Source: DASQVO01 sp035640715
Lineage (GTDB): Bacteria > Actinomycetota > Actinomycetes > Streptosporangiales > Streptosporangiaceae
Assembly (NCBI GenBank): GCA_035640715.1
Contig: DASQVO010000145.1
Location: 1-18,391, forward strand
Direction: 5' to 3'
DNA: 18,391 nt
The number at the start of each line of letters is the position of its first letter. Position 1 is the first letter of the stretch. The notes below the pieces were generated by a model. It did no database searches. It had not been told where the DNA came from and worked only from the letters and a program-made list of their open reading frames with translations. This document shows positions 1 through 8,500 of the stretch, piece after piece. The position numbers and the translations under genes were made by a program.

Positions 1-101
1 GGCCGGCGGGCGCCCAGCCGCAGCGGCCCCAGCCCCAGGTGCCGCAACCACTCCACGGCCGCCGCGCCGACCGCGCCCGACGCGCCGAGTATCGCGATCA
101 T
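1..101 (-). CDS. N-terminus of a Rossmann-fold oxidoreductase, saccharopine dehydrogenase-like (partial, runs off left edge)
   Basis: Reading leftward from an ATG at 99-101, the first codons give MIAILGASGAVGAAAVEWLR and then HLGLGPLRLGARR up to the window edge. A short beta strand followed by GASGAVG is the dinucleotide-binding P-loop of NAD(P)-dependent Rossmann proteins, and LGARR at the end of the second strand fits an NADP-preferring enzyme. The start overlaps the stop of the upstream NRPS (ATGA at 98-101), so it is the third gene of the operon and probably translationally coupled. In pyochelin and yersiniabactin pathways a thiazolinyl imine reductase acts on the NRPS-bound intermediate, and saccharopine dehydrogenase-like proteins occur in related actinomycete clusters as I recall. 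A thiazoline reductase role is therefore plausible but is inference from context. Only 33 residues are visible, so family assignment is tentative. Confidence 0.6.
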   Translation of the reverse strand, partial: MIAILGASGAVGAAAVEWLRHLGLGPLRLGARR

Positions 102-3100
102 GCCAGCAGGTCCCCGCCGGTGATGTCGCTGAGCAGGTCGACCAGCGTGGGCACGTGCGGCACGGACACGCAGCTGAAGTGGTCACCGCGGATCTCGGTG
201 ATTCGCAGCCGCCCCAGGGTGAGGCGTTCCCAGTAGTCGGTGACGCTCTCCTTGTTGCCGGGGAACGGATAGGTACCGCTGTGCCGCAGGAAGGTGATGT
301 CCCCCGCGTAGGGTTCGGGCTGGTAACGGGAGATGGCGAACACGCTCTGCCGGAAGATCTGGAACAGGTTCATCAGCTGGTCCGGCTCGTAGCTACCGGC
401 CGATGCGGGCATCGCCGCACACATCTCGGCCACCCGCTGCTGCCGGGGGATCTCCGCCAGCGCGGCGAACGCGGCGGCGACCGGGGCGTGCTGCCCGCCC
501 AAGCGGGCCACCGCGCCGTCCGGCAGCAGACCAGGGCTGTCCATCAGCACCGCGTCCGCCGCCGCGGACACGGCCATCTCATCGGCGGGGAAACCGACCC
601 GGGCCGGGTCGATGCCCATCATCACCGCGAAGGCGTACTCGGCGATCAGCTCATCGTCGAGGCGGAACGGCGGGCGGTGGGTGCTGATCGCGGTGAGGGA
701 GGCAACCCGCGCGCCGCGTTCGGCCAGCACCCGGGCCACCTCGGTGGCGATCAGCCCGCCGAGGCAGTACCCGACCACGTGGAAGGTGGACCCGCCCTGG
801 TCGAGCAGGGCCTGGGCATAGTCGGCCGCCCACCGCTGGATGATGATCGCCGGATCGGCACTCAGATACTCGGCCACCACCGGCAGTTCCAGCCCGGCCA
901 GGCTGGCCCGGCCGCGGGCCCGCCGGCGGATCTCGGTGATCAGTGCCCGGTAGGGCACCAATGTGCCGGTGCCGGCATGCACCAGCACGGTCACCGGATC
1001 GGCGCCGCCGCCGTTGAGCAGCACGTACGGCCCGCTCGACTGGGTGGTGTCAGCGCCGGTCTCACTGCGCAGGTACGCGGCGAGACCGGCGACGGTCGGT
1101 CGGCGCAGCAGATGACGCAACACCACCTCCCACTCCAGCTCGGCGATGTCCGGCACCCGCTCACGCAGCTGGCCGACCATCCTGGCCACCAGCAGCGAAT
1201 CGCCACCGAGGGCGAAGAAGTCGTCATCGCGGCGGATCTCCGGGCGGTCCAGCAGTTCGGCCCACAGCTCGGCGATCCGCATCTCCAATTCGTCCGCGGG
1301 TTCGGCGGAGCTCGGCGCGGGGCGGGGAATCGCATCGGCGGCGGACAGCCGATCGCGCAGGGCTGCCCGGTCGAGCTTGCCGTTGGCGGTCAGCGGGAGC
1401 TGATCGGCGATCCACCAGCGGGCCGGGACCATGTAGTCCGGCAACTGGTTGGCCATGTGCCGGGCCAGCTCGCCGGCCGTGACGGGCACCCGGCCGGTCT
1501 TGAACTGGGTCAGGATCGCGCTCTGCCCGGTGGCGCACAGCTCATCCCGCTCGGCCGGCAGCATCAGCGGTTCGGTGGCGCCGGCTTCGGCCAGCAGCTG
1601 CCGCCACTGGGGCCGGGTCAGGAAGGTCTGGTCGTGCTCGGCACGCAGGTCAGTGTGCCCGGCGGCGAGCCCGTCCAGAAACTCCATGGACACCAGCAGT
1701 GCAGGAGTGCGGTCGGTGGTGGTCTCGATGAATACCAGCCAGCCCTCTGGCACCAGCAGCTCCCGCAGGCGGGCCAGCGCTCGCGCCGCGTCAACCGCGT
1801 TGTGCAGCACGTTGGCGCAGACGATCACCTCGAACGAGTTCGGCTGGTAGCCCTGCTGGTAGGGATCGGCGTTGAGGTCGAAGGTGTCGTACCGGACCCA
1901 CGGGAAATCGGTGAACTGCTCGGCGGCCGCGCTGAGGAAGAACGGGGACACGTCGGTGAACAGGTAGTCCACTGGGTGGCCGGCCAGCGCGGGCACCAGC
2001 GCCTGCGTGGTGCCGCCCACGCCGCCGCCGATCTCCAGCACCCGCAACGGGTTCTCCCCGGCGTGCCGGGCGGCGATGTCGCCGAGCGCGGCGGCCAGCG
2101 CCTCGTTGAGATGGCGGATGGCCAGGTTGTCCCGGTAGGCGGCCAGCGCGGTGTCCAGTTGCGCGCCCGGGAACAGCAGGGACCGGACGTCCAGCTCGTC
2201 GCGCAGCAGCTCGTCCAGCCGATGGACGCACAACCTGGTGTAGCGCAACAGGTCCGTGCTCCAGTCCAGCGAGGTTTCCAGTTCGGCGAGCCGCTGCCAG
2301 CCCGCCCCGGCCGAGGGCAGGCCGGCGGCGTGCAGGTTCCGGTAGCGGGCGCCGTCCCGGGTGAGCAGGCCGGCGGCGGCCAGCGCGTCCAGCCAGCGGC
2401 GCAGCAGCCGGCCCCGGGTTTCGCCGGCCCGCAGCGCGGTCCGCACCTCCTCCACGTCGTGCGCGACCTCAGCATCGGTGAACAGTCCGGCCGAGGTGAG
2501 CGTACGGGCCATGGCGCCCAGCGCGACCTGGTCCAGGGCGGCGAGGAATTCCGCCAGGTGGTCCCGGTCGAGGCCGGTGGTGGCCTGGTCCAGCACGGCC
2601 GCCGCGCGCCGCGCCGGCCGTGGGTCGCCGCCGGTGGACGGGCGGTGGGCCGGTTCGGCAATGGCCGCCAGGCGCTGGCCGGTCACCCGGTCGCCCTCCA
2701 CCAGCACCACGGCGGCGGCCACCGCCGGGTGCGCGGCCACCGCGGCCTCGACCTCGGCCAGCTCGATCCGGTAGCCGCGGATCTTGACCTGGTTATCCTC
2801 CCGGCCGAGGAACTCGATGTCCCCGCTGGGCAGGTAGCGGCCCAGGTCGCCGGTCCGATAGAGCCGCTCACCGGTGTCCGGGTGCGTGATGAACCGCTCG
2901 GCGGTCTTCGTCTCATCGCCCAGATAGCCCTCGGCGAGGCCGGCACCCGCGATGTACAGCTCGCCGGCCACCCAGTCCGGGCGGTGCCGCAATGCCTCGT
3001 CGAGCACGTGGAAGCGCTGGTTGGCCAGCGGGCGCCCGTACGGGATGCTCGGCCAGGCCGGGTCCACCTTGCCGATCGGATAGTAGATCGACCAGATCGC

Positions 3101-5539
3101 CGCCTCGGTCGCGCCGCCGAGGCTGACCACCGACAGAGCGGGCGCCTTGGCCCGGATCGTGTCCGGCAGGCCTACCGGAATCCAGTCCCCGGACAGCAAC
3201 GCCAGCCGCCACGAGTCCGGCAGGGGATCGGGCAGCGCGGCCTGGTGGTGGGCGAGCATCTGCAACTGGGCCGGCACTGAGTTCCACACGGTCACGCCGT
3301 ACCGGGTGATCAGTTCGGCCCAGTGCGAGGGGTCGCCGCGGCGGGCCGCGTCCGGCAGCACCAGCGTCGCGCCGGCGGCCAGCGGCCCGAACAGGTCGTA
3401 GACCGACAGGTCGAAACCGAGGTTGGCCAGGCCCAAGGCCCGGTCGTTCGGGCCGATGCCGAACCTCGCGGTGATGTCGCGCACGGTGTTGGCCGCGGCC
3501 CGGTGGCTGATCATCACGCCCTTGGGGACACCGGTCGAGCCGGAGGTGTAGATCACGTAGGCCAGGTCGTCCGGCTTCGCCCGCTGCTCGGGCAGCTTCT
3601 CCGGTACGGGGCCCGGCGCCAGGGTGTCCACCGCGATGACCGAGGTGGCCGGGGCGAAGTCCTCGGTGCCGGCCAGCCAGGACTGGGTGAGCACGTGGTC
3701 GATGGCCGCGTCGGTGAGGATGGTGCGCCGCCGGGCGGGCGGCTGGTTGGTGTCGATGGGCACGTACCCGCCGCCGGCCAGCAGCACGGCGTAGGCCGCG
3801 ACCACCTGTTCCCAGCCCTTGTCCATCACGATGGCTACCCGGCGGCCGGGACGGCAGCCCAGTGCACGCAGCTGGCCGGCCACGGCGACGGCCCTGGCCA
3901 GCAGTTCACCCGCGGTGAGCGTGCGGGTGGGGGTGAGCACCGCGACCGTGCCCGGGTCCGCGATCAGCCGGGCCAGCGCCGGCTCGTGCAGCAAGCTCTC
4001 GGGCAGCGGCGCGTCGGTGTCGTTGACCTCCCGCCGGCGGCGCAGCATCTCCGCCGGTAGGTCGACAATGGACTTTTCGGTCCAGCCCTGTCCGGCGGCC
4101 AGCCGGCGCAGTGCCCCGGTGAACGCGGCGAAGGCATCGTCGATCAGGCCGTCCGGGAACACACCGTCCCGCACGTCCCAGGTGACCATGAGGGCGTTGT
4201 CGGCCTCCCGGACCTGGCAGTCGATCCACACCTGCGGGGTGCGGGTGCAGCCGTACGACTCCGGCCTGCCGGCCGGCGTGTCCAGCATGCTGGTGAACAC
4301 CACGGGCATCAGCAGGCCCGGCTGGTCGCGTCGGCGGGACAGCTCGGCCAGCACCTCACTGCCCGAGTACAGCGAGTGCGCCAGATCCTCCATCAGCTGC
4401 CCGGCCAGCAGCCGGGCCCGGCTGACGAAGTCGTCGCCGGCGGTGGTGTCCACGGCCAGCAGACTGACCGTGGTGAAGTCGCCGACCAGCCGGTCGACCT
4501 GCGGGTGCAGCGGAAGCCGTTGGGACACCGGCAGGTTGAGCGTGAATCGGGGTTGCCGGCTCCAGCGGCCGATGGTTTCGGCGTAGGCGGCCAGCACCGC
4601 GCCGGACGCGGTGAGTCCGTGCTCGGTCGCTGCCGAGCGCAGGGCCGCCCAGTCCGCCGCGGCCACGGTGGCCTGGTGCCGGGTGACCGTTGGAGGCGCC
4701 TCCGCGTGTCGGTCGTGCAGCGGGAGGTCCGGCGCGGGCGGCAGGGTGTCGATCCGGTCGTACCAGTAGGCGCGGTCCGCGGTGTACCGGTCGCCCTCAC
4801 GCAGCCGGCGATGCGCCAGCACGTAGTCGCGGAAGGTGATCTCCAGCGGCGGCAGCGACTGTTCCGGGTCGGCGTAGCGGGCGAACAACTCCTCGACCAA
4901 GAGGGTAACGCTGGAGTAGTCCATGACCACCAGGTCGACGGACAGGTGCAGCACCGCGTCCCCGTCGCCCCGGGTGACCTCCAAACGGACCAGCGGCCAC
5001 GCGCCCGGCGGATTGTCGATGTTCCGCAGCCGGGACCGGGTTGCGGCGACGGCCTCCTGGAACGCCAACTGCCCCGCGCCGCGCACATCGACCGCGGCGA
5101 CCGGGTGCCGCGGCAGGTCGGTGCGCACCTGCTGGTGGCCGTCCTCGCTGACCACCGCGCGCAGCATGTCGTGCCGGTCCACCAGGCCCTGCCATGCGGC
5201 GTCCAGCCGGCCGGGATCCAGGTCGGGGAAGGTCCACTCGACGTAGGCGTGGCAAGGCAGGCCGCCGTAGTCGTAGGCGGCGCCGCGGCCGACCAGGTAA
5301 GCGGCCTGCACATCGGTGAGCGGGAACGGCTCGGTGCGCCGCTCCGGCTCCGGGCGCAACATGGCCGAATCGTCGGTGGCGCGCAGGTGTTCGAGCACCT
5401 CGTCGCGGTGCGCGCGCAGCAGATCCCGGTGCTCGTCGGTGAGCACGCCGCGCGGCGCACGGAACCGGATCTGGCCGTCGTCCTCCCACAGCCGAACCCC
5501 GGCGCCGGTCAGGGTGGTGATGAGCGTGCGGATGTTCAC
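98..5539 (-). CDS. Nonribosomal peptide synthetase, docking-Cy-A(MT)-PCP-TE (terminal module, cysteine, methylating)
   Basis: This 1813-residue termination module has the PchF-like layout. A TubC-type docking domain occupies residues 1-55. A heterocyclisation (Cy) domain spans about 70-500 with D202xxxxD207xxS210. The adenylation domain runs 515-930, with core A3 at 664-670 and catalytic Lys1388 in LTANGKLD. The methyltransferase is inserted between A8 (RGYRIEL, 921-927) and A10: VLEIGGGVGGT at 1167-1177 is the SAM site. The PCP has Ser1448 (LGGDSL). The thioesterase is at about 1510-1813 with GYC1592LGG and a likely catalytic His1787. Aligned by eye to GrsA, the A-domain pocket reads DLYNLSLIW plus K, the known cysteine code. 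It therefore should add Cys, cyclise it to thiazoline, methylate (C or N cannot be told) and release the product. The start GTG (5537-5539) overlaps the upstream stop (GTGA), so the two NRPSs are translationally coupled. The thioesterase nucleophile is Cys instead of the usual Ser. Confidence 0.95.
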   Translation of the reverse strand: MNIRTLITTLTGAGVRLWEDDGQIRFRAPRGVLTDEHRDLLRAHRDEVLEHLRATDDSAMLRPEPERRTEPFPLTDVQAAYLVGRGAAYDYGGLPCHAYVEWTFPDLDPGRLDAAWQGLVDRHDMLRAVVSEDGHQQVRTDLPRHPVAAVDVRGAGQLAFQEAVAATRSRLRNIDNPPGAWPLVRLEVTRGDGDAVLHLSVDLVVMDYSSVTLLVEELFARYADPEQSLPPLEITFRDYVLAHRRLREGDRYTADRAYWYDRIDTLPPAPDLPLHDRHAEAPPTVTRHQATVAAADWAALRSAATEHGLTASGAVLAAYAETIGRWSRQPRFTLNLPVSQRLPLHPQVDRLVGDFTTVSLLAVDTTAGDDFVSRARLLAGQLMEDLAHSLYSGSEVLAELSRRRDQPGLLMPVVFTSMLDTPAGRPESYGCTRTPQVWIDCQVREADNALMVTWDVRDGVFPDGLIDDAFAAFTGALRRLAAGQGWTEKSIVDLPAEMLRRRREVNDTDAPLPESLLHEPALARLIADPGTVAVLTPTRTLTAGELLARAVAVAGQLRALGCRPGRRVAIVMDKGWEQVVAAYAVLLAGGGYVPIDTNQPPARRRTILTDAAIDHVLTQSWLAGTEDFAPATSVIAVDTLAPGPVPEKLPEQRAKPDDLAYVIYTSGSTGVPKGVMISHRAAANTVRDITARFGIGPNDRALGLANLGFDLSVYDLFGPLAAGATLVLPDAARRGDPSHWAELITRYGVTVWNSVPAQLQMLAHHQAALPDPLPDSWRLALLSGDWIPVGLPDTIRAKAPALSVVSLGGATEAAIWSIYYPIGKVDPAWPSIPYGRPLANQRFHVLDEALRHRPDWVAGELYIAGAGLAEGYLGDETKTAERFITHPDTGERLYRTGDLGRYLPSGDIEFLGREDNQVKIRGYRIELAEVEAAVAAHPAVAAAVVLVEGDRVTGQRLAAIAEPAHRPSTGGDPRPARRAAAVLDQATTGLDRDHLAEFLAALDQVALGAMARTLTSAGLFTDAEVAHDVEEVRTALRAGETRGRLLRRWLDALAAAGLLTRDGARYRNLHAAGLPSAGAGWQRLAELETSLDWSTDLLRYTRLCVHRLDELLRDELDVRSLLFPGAQLDTALAAYRDNLAIRHLNEALAAALGDIAARHAGENPLRVLEIGGGVGGTTQALVPALAGHPVDYLFTDVSPFFLSAAAEQFTDFPWVRYDTFDLNADPYQQGYQPNSFEVIVCANVLHNAVDAARALARLRELLVPEGWLVFIETTTDRTPALLVSMEFLDGLAAGHTDLRAEHDQTFLTRPQWRQLLAEAGATEPLMLPAERDELCATGQSAILTQFKTGRVPVTAGELARHMANQLPDYMVPARWWIADQLPLTANGKLDRAALRDRLSAADAIPRPAPSSAEPADELEMRIAELWAELLDRPEIRRDDDFFALGGDSLLVARMVGQLRERVPDIAELEWEVVLRHLLRRPTVAGLAAYLRSETGADTTQSSGPYVLLNGGGADPVTVLVHAGTGTLVPYRALITEIRRRARGRASLAGLELPVVAEYLSADPAIIIQRWAADYAQALLDQGGSTFHVVGYCLGGLIATEVARVLAERGARVASLTAISTHRPPFRLDDELIAEYAFAVMMGIDPARVGFPADEMAVSAAADAVLMDSPGLLPDGAVARLGGQHAPVAAAFAALAEIPRQQRVAEMCAAMPASAGSYEPDQLMNLFQIFRQSVFAISRYQPEPYAGDITFLRHSGTYPFPGNKESVTDYWERLTLGRLRITEIRGDHFSCVSVPHVPTLVDLLSDITGGDLLA

Positions 5540-8500
5540 AGGACTCCGATCTCGAATGACGATGGGCTCATGGTCTGCGCCTGGATGTGGGCGGCCAGGT
5601 CCGCGATGGTTGGTGCGGCGAGAAAATCGCGCGTCGTGATGTCCGCTGTGAACAGTTGACGGAGCGTGCCGAGCAGTCGGAGAGCCGACAGGCTGGTGCC
5701 ACCGCAGGCGAAGAAGTTGGCCGTGCGGTCGTGGATTTCTGCCCCGAGCAGGTCGGCCCAGGCCGCGGCGATCCGTTGTTCGACCTCGCCGGTGGGTGGC
5801 TCGCCAGCCGTGGCCGGTGCCCGCGCGGCCAGTTCGGCGAGCGCGGCCCGGTCCACTTTCCCGTTTCCCGTCAAGGGCAGCTCGGCCAGCTGGTCGATCC
5901 GGCCAGGCACCGCGTACCTGGGCACTCGGGAGGTCAGGTGGGTGGTGAGTTCCCGGCTGTCCAGCTCGGTGCCGACCTGGACGAACCCGTGCAGGTGGCG
6001 GGAGCCGCGCGATCCGGCGGCGACCACGACCGCCCGCCGTACGGCCGGATGGGTCTCCAGCGCGGCCTCGATCTCGCCCGGCTCGATCCGGTGGCCGCCG
6101 ATCTTCACCTGGTGGTCCATCCGGCCGAGGAACTCCAGCGTGCCGTCCGGCCAGTAGCGGGCCAGGTCACCGGTGCGGTACCAGCGCTCGCCGCGGTGTT
6201 CGGCGAACTTGGTCGCGGTCAGCCGGGGATCGCAGCGGTAACCCGCGGCGACGCCGGTCCCGCCGATCCATAGTTCGCCCGCCGTCCAGTCTGGACAGTC
6301 CCGGCCGAACGGGTCGACCACACGGTGGTGCTGGTTGCGCAGCGGCACGCCGTAGGGCACCGAGGTCCAGTGCCCGGGCACCCGGTCGACGTCGGTGACG
6401 TTCGACCAGATCGCCGCCTCGGTGGCGCCGCCGAGGGCGACCAGCGCGGCCCGGCCCGCGGAGCAGTCGTGCAGCCTGGGGGCGAGGTCGAGGCCGACCC
6501 AGTCGCCGCTGACCAGGGCCAGCCGCAGGCATTCGGGCAGCGACCCGTCGCCTACGGCGGTCAGCAGCATGTCCAGCAGGGCAGGCACCGAGTTCCACAC
6601 GGTCACCTCGTGCTCGGCGAGCAGCGCCAGCCAGTGGGTGGGCTCGCGCCGGTCGGACTCCTCGGGCAGCACCAGCGCGCCACCGGCGGCCAGTGTGCCG
6701 AAGATGTCGTACACCGACAGGTCGAAGTCGAGCGCGGCCAGCCCGAACACCCGGTCGGCCGACCCGACCCGGTAGCGCCGGTTGATGTCGGTGATCGTGT
6801 TCACCGCGGCCCGGTGGCTGATCTCCACGCCCTTGGGCTCGCCGGTCGAGCCGGAGGTGAAGATCACGTAGGCCAGGTCGCCCGGCTCCCGGTGCACCGG
6901 AGTTGCCAGCGGGGGAGCGGTGAGCAGTTCGGTCATGTCGAGACCGTCCGCTCCGATGGCGAGCCCGCGGCCGGCGACGGCGCGGATGCGGTCCCGGCGG
7001 GCGGCCGGCTGGTCCGCCCCGACCGGCACATACACTCCGCCGCCGAGCAGCACCCCGAGCACCGCGCTGATCTGCTCGGGTCCCTTCGGCAGGGTGATCG
7101 TGACCGGGTTGCCGGGCCGCAGGCCACGGTCGAGCAGTCCTGCCGCGACCCGGCGGGCGCGGTCGGCCAGCTCGGCGTAGCTGAGCCGGCCACCGGGCCA
7201 CAGCAGGGCCACCGCGTCGCCCGCCCGGCCGGCCGAATCGAGAAAACCGCTGTGCAGCAGCTGTCCCGGCACCGGCCCGTTGGTGGCGTTGATCCGGTCG
7301 CGTACCGTGCGCTGGGCCTCGGGCAGCAACGCCGGCAGCGGCTCGTCGGCCGCCGCATCGGCGGCCCAGTGCAGCAGCCGGGTGTACGCGGCGAACATCG
7401 CGTCCAGCACCCCGGCCGGAAACAGCTCCTCGACCGCGTCCCACTGCACGCTCACACCGCCGCGAGCGGGGATCACCTGGTTGTCCAGCCACACCTGGGG
7501 TGTGGTGGACAGGCCCCACACCGGTTCACCGAAGGACTCCGGCGGGTCGGTGGCCAGGTCGGCGCCGACCCCGACCGAACTGGTGAACACCACCGGCACC
7601 ACGGCGGCCACCTCGCCCTGACGGTGCGCCTGCCGCTGCGCGATGTCCACAGCGGACACCGCGCGGTGGTCGAGATCCCGGCCGAGCCGATGATGCAGAC
7701 GGCGGGCGGCGGACAGCCAGGGTTCGTCCGGCGCACGGTCATAGGAGGTCAGCGCGAGCGTGGTGAAGTCGCCCAGCACGCGCCCGGCGTCCGGGTGCGC
7801 GTCCTCCCGGTTGAACAGGGTGAGGGTCACCGCAAGCGCGGCCTGCCCGCTCCACGCCGCGAGCACCTCCGCGTAGCACGCCAGCAGCAGGGTGGACGGG
7901 GTCAGCCCCCACTGGCGGGCCCGGTCGCCAACCGCCTGCCAGACCCGCGGCTCCAGCCAGGCGCCGCGCCGGACGAACCGGGGGCGGGTGACCGTCGCGG
8001 GGTCGACGGCCAGCGGCAGCGCGGGCGCGGGCGGCAGGTCGGCCAGCCGGTCGGTCCAGTACCGCTGGTCCCGTTCCACCGCCTCCGGCGCGGGGCCGGC
8101 CTGCAGCACGTAGTCCCGGAACGACATTCCGATCGGGGCCAGCCGGGCGTCGGGGTCGCGGTAGAGCTGGTCGAGTTCGGCGTAGAGCAGCATGATGCTG
8201 CGGGCGTCCAGCACGCTGTAGTCGAGGCTGATCCCGACCCGGGTGCGCTGCTGACCGTCCCGGGTGTACCGCTGGGCGCGCACGTCGAACAGCGGCCACC
8301 GGCCCAGATCGGCACGGCGATGCGCCAGCTCCGCGCGGAAGTCGTTCTCGGTGACCGGGATGTGGAACGCCGGGACCTTGGCGAGCACCCGCTGCCGGCC
8401 GTCGGTGTCGATCACCGTACGCAGCGCCTCGTGCCGGTCGATCAGCCGGCGCCACGCCTTCGTCAGCCGGGTTAGGTCCACCTCGGCGCCGTCGAACTCG

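Noticed and set aside
155..3280. Very long open frame on the plus strand (1041 codons) opposite the terminal NRPS
   Set aside because: It is antisense to a gene with complete, ordered NRPS domains. Its product is Gly/Gln/Arg/Val-rich low-complexity sequence with no motif, as expected from GC-rich third-position bias.
6325..8475. Long plus-strand open frame (716 codons) opposite the first NRPS
   Set aside because: Same reasoning: a shadow frame of high-GC coding DNA without recognisable domains or a ribosome site.
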